Assembly (NCBI GenBank): GCA_964617625.1
Contig: CAZTZL010000010.1
Location: 1 to 60,400, forward strand
DNA length: 60,400 nt
Source: CAZTZL01 sp964617625
GTDB taxonomy: Bacteria > Zhuqueibacterota > QNDG01 > DSAB01
Reading direction: 5' to 3'
Shown: positions 36,861-45,150 of the stretch, in pieces
Position numbering within the stretch: position 1 is the stretch's first letter
How the letters are laid out: every line of letters starts with the position of its first letter
Program-made: the position numbers and the translations under genes
Notes under the pieces: model-generated
The model's database searches: none
Seen by the model: only the letters and a program-made list of their open reading frames with translations
Told to the model about the DNA's origin: nothing

Positions 36861-38417
36861 TTATAATCCGATTGAAGCTCCCAGTGTAATGACCCAGGAT
36901 TTCAAATTGTAGATACCGGCATAATTTTCAGCATAGTAATGCGTTTTGTTAAAAACGTATTCATCATCTTGGATGACCTTTTCAGGGAACAGAACATATT
37001 CTACAGCCAGATCCAGATTGACTTTGCCCAGACCCAGTCCCAGTCCGCCGGTAATCACGTAACGTGTATTCGGATCGAGGATTGTTGGATTCATGGTTGC
37101 ATCCGGAGAAGGGGATCCAACCGTATAGAATCCACCCCGGATATACAGATTGCTTGATTCGCCTTCCATGGCCAGGTATTCAACACCTAAGCCCATTTCG
37201 ATCGTATTTTTCCAATCTTCTTTCATTGTATCCTGTTCACCGGTAGCGGTTTTTTCGACAATAATCTCATCCCAGCTCGCCCAGTTGGTAAATGAGACAT
37301 CCGCGGTCAATGTGAGTTTCGGGCTGGGTTTGTAGGCAATCCCTCCGCCGATAGTCATCGGTAGCGGCAGGTCGGCTTTGACATCGTATTCTTCGGTTAT
37401 GTTTTGGCCGGAAAAGAGTGCTTGAGCCTGCTGAAGCAATGCTGCGTACGGTGCGTAGGCAGGATTCTGAAGCATGGCACTTAAAGCCTGGAATTTGAGG
37501 GAATCACCCGGCAACGCCTGAGTTTGCTCCATGGTGCCTTCCAGTTTTAAATCGGTGCAGTAACGGGCAGAAATACCGGCTGAAAGTTTATCGGAAAATT
37601 GATAATGGATTCCGAAATTCACACCATATGCAGATCCGTCCCCGTCAAGATTGTTTTCAACGATGAGATGGCTTTGATCCTCGTTCAGTGCTCCGAGTCC
37701 GCCTGTAAGTGCTGCATAGTTGGGGTCCGCCCAAACAGAAACCAGTGGATTAAGTGGAAGTTTCAATTGATCAATAGCCATACTTCCCGAAATGTAGCTT
37801 ACACCCAGACCCACAGATAGTTTTTCAGTCACCTGCATTGCGAAAGTGGGCTGGATATTAATGACCTGATGGTCACTGTAGGTTTCTTTGTCTTTTGATA
37901 TTGCTTTTACAGCCGGATAAAATCTCAAACTGTCCGAATTGAAAGTTCCGTTTCTATAACCGGCGGGTTCCCTGAAAATATCGAATTCGGCGCCCAAACC
38001 AAATGGGGCATAAACACCGACTCCAACGGTATACCTGTCCGCAAATTTATAAAAAATGGATAAAGAAGGAACCAAAAATGTTTTTGCAGTGAGATCTCTT
38101 TCCTGCCATGAATACATGCCATTGAACGGCAAACTTGGTATGGTAAGATCGTTTGGATAAGTAAACGGAGTATAACTTCCTCTCGGCATGATAAAACCAT
38201 TGGATACTCCGATGGTCAATCCTTCAAGCTGTGTCAATCCTGCCGGATTGTAATAGACTGCGCTCCAGTCATCAGCGAGTCCACGGAAACAGCTTCCCAT
38301 GGCTGTTGACCTCGCTCCGACTGTACCGATTTGTGTGCCGTTACTTGCAAAGAGACTTGTGGCTGCAATCAGTGTAAAAACGAATAGTGTAATTATAACA
38401 GATGATTTACGGGTCAT
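36861..38417 (-). CDS. FadL/OmpP1-type outer-membrane transport protein
   Basis: A 518-residue outer-membrane barrel. The signal peptide (to about residue 24, ending SLFA) precedes GTQIGTVGARSTAMG and GLADDWSAVYYNPAGLTQLEG, the conserved N-terminal hatch motif of the family. Many alternating beta strands follow, ending in a hydrophobic C-terminus (TLGASIGL). FadL proteins let long-chain fatty acids or other hydrophobic compounds cross the outer membrane. An internal stretch (about 300-335, rich in Ala/Gln) may be a long loop. It is monocistronic: own promoter at 38549-38576 and a shared terminator. Confidence 0.88.
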   Translation of the reverse strand: MTRKSSVIITLFVFTLIAATSLFASNGTQIGTVGARSTAMGSCFRGLADDWSAVYYNPAGLTQLEGLTIGVSNGFIMPRGSYTPFTYPNDLTIPSLPFNGMYSWQERDLTAKTFLVPSLSIFYKFADRYTVGVGVYAPFGLGAEFDIFREPAGYRNGTFNSDSLRFYPAVKAISKDKETYSDHQVINIQPTFAMQVTEKLSVGLGVSYISGSMAIDQLKLPLNPLVSVWADPNYAALTGGLGALNEDQSHLIVENNLDGDGSAYGVNFGIHYQFSDKLSAGISARYCTDLKLEGTMEQTQALPGDSLKFQALSAMLQNPAYAPYAALLQQAQALFSGQNITEEYDVKADLPLPMTIGGGIAYKPSPKLTLTADVSFTNWASWDEIIVEKTATGEQDTMKEDWKNTIEMGLGVEYLAMEGESSNLYIRGGFYTVGSPSPDATMNPTILDPNTRYVITGGLGLGLGKVNLDLAVEYVLFPEKVIQDDEYVFNKTHYYAENYAGIYNLKSWVITLGASIGL

Positions 38418-38548
38418 TTTCCCCTCCCTATGTTTAGATATTTATTAAATGGGAAAACATATAAATTATATTTAAAGTATTGGCGAGAGCTTGAACTATC
38501 ACCTCCCTTATAAAGGTCATCTATATTTATCCGTGTAATTAATATATA

Positions 38549-38576
38549 AATATAATACAAAAATTTAAATTGTCAA
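38549..38576 (-). promoter_or_regulatory. Putative sigma-70 promoter for the FadL gene
   Basis: Minus strand: perfect TTGACA (38576-38571), a 16-base spacer, TATATT (38554-38549). It lies about 130 bp upstream of the start codon, leaving a long AT-rich leader. Confidence 0.55.
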
Positions 38577-38624
38577 CTTATATTTACGAAACTCGGAATT
38601 TTGGTTTTTAGATTAAAAAACCAC

Positions 38625-38653
38625 TTGAACCGGAATGTTATATTTTATATATT
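38625..38653 (+). promoter_or_regulatory. Putative sigma-70 promoter for the SPOR lipoprotein gene
   Basis: TTGAAC (38625-38630), a 17-base spacer and TATATT (38648-38653), about 40 bp upstream of ATG 38694. Confidence 0.55.
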
Positions 38654-38693
38654 CTTATGTATCTATGAATCATTTAAATCAGGGTAATGGTAT

Positions 38694-39221
38694 ATGTATT
38701 ACAGAATATGTTGTCTTGTTTTATTGCTCTTTTTTATCACTTCTTGCTCGACTTCTCAATTTGGCTGGAAATCTGAGCCTAAACCGGAAGGAAAATCTTC
38801 CAAGGGAAAAGAATATGTCGAAGATTTCGATCCGTTGACGCTTGACGAAGAAGATATTGTGGTGAGTCCAAGGGAGGAATCTCCGATCAATGAGGAAGAC
38901 AGAGAAGATATTGCGAAGCAGGCTCCGTCTGAAGATCTTGCAATTCATGAGGGAGGAATGATCCAGGGATTTCGAGTGCAGCTTTTGGCCACTGCTGATG
39001 AGAACCAGGCCAGAGATGCAAAGAAAAAAGCTATTTTTAAATTCCAGTCGGGAGTTTATCTGGTTTTCGAGGCGCCGCATTACAAGCTGCGCATTGGAGA
39101 TTGTGCAACCAGGAAAGAAGCTGAAGAACTCAAAAAAGAAGCATTCAGGAATGGATTTCGGGATGCATGGATTGTGCCTTCCAAAGTATATCAATTAAAA
39201 GACGAGACATCAAACCTGTAA
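38694..39221 (+). CDS. SPOR-domain lipoprotein
   Basis: A 175-residue protein. Its N-terminal signal ends in a lipobox (FFITSC, Cys about 19), an acidic low-complexity linker runs to about 95, and a C-terminal SPOR domain follows (GFRVQLLATADENQARDAKK, then APHYKLRIGDCATRKEAEEL). SPOR domains bind denuded peptidoglycan glycans at division septa or in spore cortex. The protein is probably an outer-membrane-anchored peptidoglycan-binding protein. It is transcribed from its own promoter; yebC follows 177 bp downstream. Confidence 0.85.
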   Translation: MYYRICCLVLLLFFITSCSTSQFGWKSEPKPEGKSSKGKEYVEDFDPLTLDEEDIVVSPREESPINEEDREDIAKQAPSEDLAIHEGGMIQGFRVQLLATADENQARDAKKKAIFKFQSGVYLVFEAPHYKLRIGDCATRKEAEELKKEAFRNGFRDAWIVPSKVYQLKDETSNL

Positions 39222-39398
39222 TGGAATCCTGAAATTTTTACGTTTCGGATAGAATTTTCTTTGAAAATATAAGATTTCGATGGCGGTATGCTTTGGATGG
39301 GTGTATCGCTTTTTTGTCTTATTGAGAGCAAATTTTCGATTTGGAAAAAAAGAAAAAAATGCTTAAATTTATAGGCAGTTAAGGCACGAGGAGGGAAT

Positions 39399-40139
39399 GT
39401 GTCAGGACATTCGAAGTGGAGCACAATAAAACGGAAAAAAGAGAAAGCGGATACCGAACGAGGTAAAATTTTTACCAAATTAATCCGTGAAATTACCACA
39501 TCCGCGCGTTTTGGCGGAGGAGACGAGAACAGCAATGCGCGGTTGCGAACAGCTTTAATAGCGGCAAAAGCGGCGAATATGCCGCAGGTGAACATTGATC
39601 GGGCAATCAAAAAAGGAACAGGCGAGCTTCCGGGTGTGGTTTATGAAGAAAAAACCTACGAAGGTTATGGACCGAGAGGCGTTGCCGTTATGATCGATAC
39701 GTTAACAGACAACACAAACCGGACAACATCGGAAGTCAGGCATTTATTGACCAAGTATCAGGGGAATTTGGGTGAAGCGGGTTGTGTTTCCTGGATTTTT
39801 GAAAAGAAAGGCCTCATTGCAGTGAATCGTCAGGATTGTGAAGAAGAAAAGCTTATGGATATTGCAATCGATGCCGGAGCAGCAGACATTACGGTTGAAG
39901 ATGATGTTTATGAAGTGGTCACTTTACCGGAAAGTTTTATCAAAGTCAAAGAAAAATTTATAGATGCCCACATTCCCATTGTTTCCGAGGAAATCACTAT
40001 GATTCCAAAAACATCGGTTAAAGTCGAAGGGGCACATGCTGAACAGGTTGTCAAGTTATTGGAAGCTCTGGAAGAGTTGGATGATGTACAACAGGTTTAT
40101 TCAAATTTTGATATTGATGAAAAAGAATTAAAGGAATAG
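39399..40139 (+). CDS. yebC: YebC/PmpR family regulator (TACO1-like)
   Basis: A 246-residue protein with the defining start SGHSKWSTIKRKKEKAD followed by KIFTKLIREITTSARFGGGD and NMPQVNIDRAIKKGTGE. The family was named as transcription factors, but more recent work on family members points to a role in translation of difficult (for example polyproline) sequences. GTG start at 39399 behind GAGGAGGGA; the ATG at 39397 is out of frame. It heads a run with ruvC (gap 1 bp), ruvA, ruvB, queA, the classical order. Confidence 0.95.
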   Translation: MSGHSKWSTIKRKKEKADTERGKIFTKLIREITTSARFGGGDENSNARLRTALIAAKAANMPQVNIDRAIKKGTGELPGVVYEEKTYEGYGPRGVAVMIDTLTDNTNRTTSEVRHLLTKYQGNLGEAGCVSWIFEKKGLIAVNRQDCEEEKLMDIAIDAGAADITVEDDVYEVVTLPESFIKVKEKFIDAHIPIVSEEITMIPKTSVKVEGAHAEQVVKLLEALEELDDVQQVYSNFDIDEKELKE

Positions 40140-40140
40140 T

Positions 40141-40617
40141 GTGGGGAGTTTGATACTTGGAATTGATCCTGGAACAACCCTGATCGGATATGGCCTCCTC
40201 GAATTTCAGAATGATAAACCCAGAGCAGTCGATTGCGGTGTCATTCGGGTTAATAAAAAAAACGCTTTCCCAATACAGTTGCAGCAAATTTACCAGGATA
40301 TCACAAATCTCGTAAAACAAACCAATCCCCAGGTTGTGGCGATTGAAGAAGTGTATGTCAGTCAAAATGCGAAAACGACCCTGCGGCTGGGTCATGCCAG
40401 AGGCGTCATCCTGTTGGCCAGTGTTAATCAGGGAATCCCTGTTTCCGAATATGCACCCAGGGAAATCAAACAGGCTGTTTGTGGAAACGGAAATGCATCC
40501 AAGCGGCAGATTCAGTGGATGGTTGCCAATGTGTTTCATTTGGATGTGGCCGACCTGTCAGAAGATGCGGCGGATGCGATGGCTGTTGCGCTTTGTTACG
40601 GATTGAGACACTGTTAG
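40141..40617 (+). CDS. ruvC: Holliday junction endonuclease RuvC
   Basis: A 158-residue resolvase with the RNase-H-fold acidic residues: Asp in LILGIDPGTT (residue 8), Glu in VAIEEVYVSQNAKTTLRLG (about 69) and Asp residues in EDAADAMAVALCYG (about 143-146). It cuts Holliday junctions symmetrically after RuvAB migration. GTG start 1 bp after the yebC stop; the ORF would otherwise begin inside the conserved first strand. Confidence 0.95.
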   Translation: MGSLILGIDPGTTLIGYGLLEFQNDKPRAVDCGVIRVNKKNAFPIQLQQIYQDITNLVKQTNPQVVAIEEVYVSQNAKTTLRLGHARGVILLASVNQGIPVSEYAPREIKQAVCGNGNASKRQIQWMVANVFHLDVADLSEDAADAMAVALCYGLRHC

Positions 40618-40644
40618 CTATAAAACGGGATTATATTTGAATTT

Positions 40645-41232
40645 ATGATAGAACAGATCAAAGGCAAATTAATTTCTAAAAAACCAACTCATATTGTTGT
40701 TGAGAACCACGGGATCGGATTTAAAATAGCCATCCCGCTTTCAAGCTATAAATTGTTTGGTGAACCGGGCGAGGATATTAATGTACTGACCCATTTGCAT
40801 GTCAGGGAAGATATTCTCCAATTGTTCGGATTCGCAACAGAAGAAGAGAGGTCCCTTTTTCAGTTGTTGATATCGGTCAGCGGTATCGGCCCCAGAGTGG
40901 CCCAGGGGATTCTTTCCGGAATTTCAACATCGGATTTTAAAAGGGCAATCGCAAGACAGGATTTGGTGGCGCTGACTTCGGCACCCGGTGTTGGGAAAAA
41001 GACCGCAGAAAGACTCGTATTGGAACTTCGCGAAAAAATTGGCGATGTGGACAGTATGGATGAAGTGGGAATCGGCTCTGTTGCGGAATCGATTGGAGAA
41101 GAGACCATTCTCGCACTGGTTTCACTCGGATATAAACGTCCGCAGGCACAGAAAGCAGTCCAAAAAATACTAAAAGGAAATGAAGATTTAACCCTTGAAA
41201 AAGCCCTTCGGCTAACTTTGAGGGAAATATAG
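40645..41232 (+). CDS. ruvA: Holliday junction branch-migration protein RuvA
   Basis: A 195-residue protein with the OB-fold N-terminus (MIEQIKGKLISKKPTHIVVE), two helix-hairpin-helix motifs (SGIGPRVAQGILSG and APGVGKKTAERLVLELR) and the C-terminal RuvB-contacting domain (EETILALVSLGYKRPQAQKAV). It tetramerises on four-way junctions and loads RuvB. It is 27 bp after ruvC and 25 bp before ruvB. Confidence 0.95.
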   Translation: MIEQIKGKLISKKPTHIVVENHGIGFKIAIPLSSYKLFGEPGEDINVLTHLHVREDILQLFGFATEEERSLFQLLISVSGIGPRVAQGILSGISTSDFKRAIARQDLVALTSAPGVGKKTAERLVLELREKIGDVDSMDEVGIGSVAESIGEETILALVSLGYKRPQAQKAVQKILKGNEDLTLEKALRLTLREI

Positions 41233-41257
41233 ATCTGTCATTACGGTTAACAAGTCA

Positions 41258-42280
41258 ATGACTGAAGAGCGAATTACAAATCCGGCAGCATCAGAAGATG
41301 AAAAAGCGTTTGATCAGACGCTGCGTCCCAGTTCGTTCGATGATTTTGTCGGACAGAAGAAAATCGTATCGAATTTGAAGGTGTTTATCCAGGCTGCAAG
41401 AGAACGCGGTGAAGCACTGGACCATGTCCTGTTTTACGGCCCGCCGGGATTGGGAAAGACCACACTGGCGCATATTTTGGCCAATGAACTCGAAGCGGAT
41501 ATTAAAACAACGACAGGACCCGCACTCGAAAGAGCAGGCGATCTTGCCGGAATTCTAACCAATTTACAGGTCAGGGATGTTCTTTTTATAGACGAGATTC
41601 ATCGGTTGAACACAGTGGTCGAGGAATACCTTTATCCCGGTATGGAAAACTTCCGTCTGGATATTGTCATTGATCGCGGGCCCCATGCCAGGAGTATCAG
41701 TCTCAACTTGCCCCATTTTACGCTTGTGGGAGCGACGACGCGGGCCGGTCTGCTGACTTCACCGCTGAGAAGCCGATTCGGCGTCGTCAGCCGGCTGGAT
41801 TACTATCAGCCGGAAGAGCTTTCTAAAATATTATTACGATCCGCGAAACTTCTACAGGTTGAAGTGGAGGAAAACGGGATTTTCGAAATTGCCAAAAGAT
41901 CCAGAGGAACACCAAGAGTGGCCAACCGTCTTCTCAGAAGAGTAAGAGACTTTGCTCAGGTCGAAGGGGACGGCCGTATTACCGGCGAAGTGGCTGTAAA
42001 TGCGCTGGAACGGCTGGATGTGGATCATCACGGATTGGATGAAATGGACAAGCGTATTCTGTCCATTATTGTCGAAAAATTTTCAGGCGGTCCTGTTGGT
42101 ATCAATACCCTTGCAGTTGCGGCAGGTGAAGAAAGCGGGACAATAGAAGAAATTTATGAACCCTATCTGATCAAGGAAGGATTCCTCAAGCGGACTCCCA
42201 GAGGCCGGGAAGCCACATCGCTGGCTTACCAGACTTTAAATGTTTCATTTCCCGGCTCAGTTCAGGAGAGTTTGTTTTGA
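41258..42280 (+). CDS. ruvB: Holliday junction branch-migration ATPase RuvB
   Basis: A 340-residue AAA+ motor with LRPSSFDDFVGQ, Walker A GPPGLGKTTLAH (about 62), Walker B DVLFIDEIHRL, sensor GATTRAGLLTSPLRSRFG and the C-terminal winged helix (FLKRTPRGREAT). It is the hexameric pump driving branch migration with RuvA. ATG 41258. Confidence 0.96.
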   Translation: MTEERITNPAASEDEKAFDQTLRPSSFDDFVGQKKIVSNLKVFIQAARERGEALDHVLFYGPPGLGKTTLAHILANELEADIKTTTGPALERAGDLAGILTNLQVRDVLFIDEIHRLNTVVEEYLYPGMENFRLDIVIDRGPHARSISLNLPHFTLVGATTRAGLLTSPLRSRFGVVSRLDYYQPEELSKILLRSAKLLQVEVEENGIFEIAKRSRGTPRVANRLLRRVRDFAQVEGDGRITGEVAVNALERLDVDHHGLDEMDKRILSIIVEKFSGGPVGINTLAVAAGEESGTIEEIYEPYLIKEGFLKRTPRGREATSLAYQTLNVSFPGSVQESLF

Positions 42281-42331
42281 GCTGAAGTTCAAGCTGTTCA
42301 AGAAATGTGTTAATTATAAAGGAAAAATATA

Positions 42332-43360
42332 ATGAAACTTTCCGATTTTAAGTATTCGGTACCTGAAAAATTAATTGCTCAATACCCCACCCGGAAAAGA
42401 GGAGATTCCCGAATGATGGTACTCTACCGTGAGGACCAGAAAATCGAAGACCGACCCTTTCGGGATATTTTGAAATTCCTGAAAAAAGGAGATTGTCTCG
42501 TCGTGAATGAGACCCGGGTTTTTCCTGCAAGGCTGACTGGTATTAAAGACAAAACCAATGCCGAGGTGGAGATTTTCCTTCTGAGAGAGTTGGAGAAAGA
42601 TCTCTGGGAAGTCCTGGTCCGCCCGGCGAGGAAAGTCCGCGTTGGGAACAAACTCAATATCGGTGGTGTGATTACCTGTGAGGTTGTAGACAACACAGTC
42701 TCCGGAGGGCGGGTGGTTCGTTTTACATATAAAGGGGATTTCAACGAAATCATCGATAAAATCGGAAAGATTCCGCTGCCTCCCTACATCAAGAGAGAAA
42801 CCGAGAATGTGGATAAGGATCGGTACCAGTCTCTTTTTGCCAATCAAAGAGGAGCGGTTGCAGCCCCGACAGCGAGTCTGCATTTTGATAAAAAAACGAT
42901 TAAGAAGATCAGTGATATGGGGGTTCACATCGTGCCTGTGCTTCTCCATGTCGGATTAGGTACGTTTCGGCCGATCATCGTGGAGGACCTGACGCGTCAT
43001 AAAATGGACTCGGAGTATTTCGAAGTGTCCGAGGAGTCCGCCAAGAAGATCAACGATATCATCGACAAGGGAGGAAGAATCGTTGCGGCGGGAACCACGG
43101 TAGTCCGTGTTCTCGAAACTGTCGCCACCACGGACGGGCACATCAAGCCGGACAACGGGTGGACGGACAAATTTATTTATGCCCCTTATCATTTTAAAGT
43201 AGTGAATATGCTTCTTACCAATTTTCATATGCCTGCTTCAACACTTCTCATGCTGGTTTGTGCGTTTGGCGGCAGAGATTTTATTTTTAAGGCGTATCGT
43301 AAAGCCATTCGTGAGAAATATCGCTTCTTTTCTTACGGGGATGCCATGCTGATCCTTTGA
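42332..43360 (+). CDS. queA: S-adenosylmethionine:tRNA ribosyltransferase-isomerase QueA
   Basis: A 342-residue enzyme with the family start KLSDFKYSVPEKLIAQYP, the segment GDCLVVNETRVFPARL, APTASLHFD and LLTNFHMPASTLLMLVCAFGG. It makes epoxyqueuosine from preQ1-modified tRNA, the penultimate step of queuosine synthesis. AAAGGAAAA precedes ATG 42332. It is followed after 13 bp by ispD. Confidence 0.96.
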   Translation: MKLSDFKYSVPEKLIAQYPTRKRGDSRMMVLYREDQKIEDRPFRDILKFLKKGDCLVVNETRVFPARLTGIKDKTNAEVEIFLLRELEKDLWEVLVRPARKVRVGNKLNIGGVITCEVVDNTVSGGRVVRFTYKGDFNEIIDKIGKIPLPPYIKRETENVDKDRYQSLFANQRGAVAAPTASLHFDKKTIKKISDMGVHIVPVLLHVGLGTFRPIIVEDLTRHKMDSEYFEVSEESAKKINDIIDKGGRIVAAGTTVVRVLETVATTDGHIKPDNGWTDKFIYAPYHFKVVNMLLTNFHMPASTLLMLVCAFGGRDFIFKAYRKAIREKYRFFSYGDAMLIL

Positions 43361-43373
43361 GACAGGTGATCTG

Positions 43374-44072
43374 GTGAACAATGATTTTAGAAAAGTCATT
43401 GCTGTTATTGCTGCAGCCGGGACCGGGAAAAGGATCGGCGGTGATTTACCGAAACAATATATAAAGATTGCCGATAAACCCGTACTCATTTATACTCTTG
43501 AAAAATTCGATCGGTGTCACGCGGTCAATGGAATCATTCTCGTTGTCGAGAAAGAGAAGACCGATATGGCAGATGGCCTTATTAAGGAATGGGGAATAAA
43601 AAAAGCAGTAAATGTCATTGCCGGTGGAGCTGAACGGCAAGACTCCATCCGTCATGCGCTCGATGTTCTTCCGGAGAAAACGGAATGGGTCGTGATTCAC
43701 GACAGTGTCCGTCCTTTTGTGTCTCTTGAAAAAATAAGCGAAGTCATCCATGCCGGACAGAATTTTGGAGCGGCTATTCTGGCAATTCCGGAAAAAAATA
43801 CAATCAAACAAGCGAAAGACGGATGGGTAGAAAAAACCGTTTCACGGAATGATATCTGGGAGATTCAGACCCCTCAGGTTTTCAAAGCCGAATGGTTGAA
43901 AGCAAGTTATATCCGTGCTTTTGAAAATAATTATTATTCCACGGACGATGCAGCGCTGGTTGAACAGGCGGGACATCGCGTCCGCCTCGTTCAAGGGGAA
44001 GAAACCAATATCAAGATTACTTCTCCTGCGGATTTAATTATAGCGCAAGCCTTTTCAGAAAGAGGTTATTGA
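43374..44072 (+). CDS. ispD: 2-C-methyl-D-erythritol 4-phosphate cytidylyltransferase IspD
   Basis: A 232-residue enzyme of the non-mevalonate isoprenoid pathway, joining CTP and MEP. It has the nucleotide-binding start AAAGTGKRIGGDLPKQYI, VIHDSVRPFVS, and IQTPQVFKAEWL with YSTDDAALVEQAG. GTG start at 43374 behind GACAGGTG. It overlaps ispF by three bases (TGATG), indicating coupled translation. Confidence 0.95.
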   Translation: MNNDFRKVIAVIAAAGTGKRIGGDLPKQYIKIADKPVLIYTLEKFDRCHAVNGIILVVEKEKTDMADGLIKEWGIKKAVNVIAGGAERQDSIRHALDVLPEKTEWVVIHDSVRPFVSLEKISEVIHAGQNFGAAILAIPEKNTIKQAKDGWVEKTVSRNDIWEIQTPQVFKAEWLKASYIRAFENNYYSTDDAALVEQAGHRVRLVQGEETNIKITSPADLIIAQAFSERGY

Positions 44073-44551
44073 TGAGAATCGGATTTGGATACGATATACA
44101 CGCACTCATCCCGGGGCGGCCTCTCATTTTAGGAGGAGTCACTGTCCCTTTTGAAAAAGGCCTGCTCGGACATTCCGACGCCGACGTGCTCTGTCATGCT
44201 GTTTCGGATGCGCTTTTGGGAGCGGCGGCTTTGGGAGATATCGGAGAACATTTCCCGGATACTGATCCGAAATATAAAGACTGCTTGAGTCTCGATCTTT
44301 TGTGTCAGGTTGCTGAAATGGTGCGTAAGGCTGGTTATATTATCGTTAATATAGATACGGTTATTATCGCGGAAGCCCCAAAATTATCCAAACACAAAAA
44401 ATTGATGGCAGATACAATTACGCAGGTGCTCCATCTTGATCAAGGAAAGGTGTCCGTTAAAGCGACGACCCATGAAAAATTCGACTCCACAGGCCGGGGG
44501 GAAGCCGTCGCTGTTTATGCTGTGGCACTTCTGAATGAAAAAGGAGTGTGA
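44072..44551 (+). CDS. ispF: 2-C-methyl-D-erythritol 2,4-cyclodiphosphate synthase IspF
   Basis: A 159-residue enzyme that cyclises CDP-ME phosphate. The metal-binding motif GFGYDIHAL opens the protein; GHSDADVLCHAVSDALLGAA, GDIGEHFPDTD and the C-terminal TTHEKFDSTGRGE are intact. ATG 44072 is preferred over TTG 44069; AGAGG lies 6 bases upstream. Its stop overlaps the start of dedA. Confidence 0.95.
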   Translation: MRIGFGYDIHALIPGRPLILGGVTVPFEKGLLGHSDADVLCHAVSDALLGAAALGDIGEHFPDTDPKYKDCLSLDLLCQVAEMVRKAGYIIVNIDTVIIAEAPKLSKHKKLMADTITQVLHLDQGKVSVKATTHEKFDSTGRGEAVAVYAVALLNEKGV

Positions 44552-45150
44552 TGCAGGGGCTGGAAGCGTTTTTCGATTCTCTTCAGGGTGTCTGGGGATA
44601 TGTGTTTCTGCTTATTAGTGCTTTTATTGAAAATATTTTTCCTCCTCTGCCCGGGGATACTTTTGTGGTGCTGGGTGCTTTTTTGGTGGGACAGGGCCAG
44701 CTGCATTTCGTTCCGGCCTATATTGCCGCCACTGCCGGCAGTGTGGCCGGTTTTATGCTGCTCTTCTGGATTGGAAGGCGCTGGGGACGGAATCTCTTTT
44801 TCAAGAGAAGCGGCAAGATTTTTTCGGAAATGCACCTGAATCAGATAGAGAAGATGATGTACCGGTACGGATACTGGATTATCGGATTCAACCGGTTTCT
44901 CTCGGGATTCAGAAGCGTGGTTTCCCTGGGTGCGGGAATTGCCGATATGGACACGGTCAAGGTGTTTGTTCTGTCCCTGTTAAGCTGTTTTTTATGGAAT
45001 GGTTTGATTATGGGAATGGGAGTCTGGATCGGAGAGAACTGGGCATTGATTCTTCGTCATTATCAGACAGCGGTTTTCATTGTCCTTTTTTTGGTCATCT
45101 GTTTTTTCTGGGGAAGAAAATTATTGAGAGCGCGGTTGTTACGTGAATAG
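44551..45150 (+). CDS. DedA family membrane protein
   Basis: A 199-residue protein with four to five membrane helices. The family pattern is visible as ENIFPPLPGDTFVVLGAFL and RFLSGFRSVVSLGAGIADM. DedA proteins include C55-isoprenoid or phospholipid flippases. AAGGAG lies directly before ATG 44551, which overlaps the ispF stop; gltX overlaps its 3' end by 8 bases. The gene thus sits in an ispD-ispF-dedA-gltX operon; linkage of an isoprenoid pathway with a possible undecaprenyl-phosphate flippase is suggestive. Confidence 0.88.
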   Translation: MQGLEAFFDSLQGVWGYVFLLISAFIENIFPPLPGDTFVVLGAFLVGQGQLHFVPAYIAATAGSVAGFMLLFWIGRRWGRNLFFKRSGKIFSEMHLNQIEKMMYRYGYWIIGFNRFLSGFRSVVSLGAGIADMDTVKVFVLSLLSCFLWNGLIMGMGVWIGENWALILRHYQTAVFIVLFLVICFFWGRKLLRARLLRE

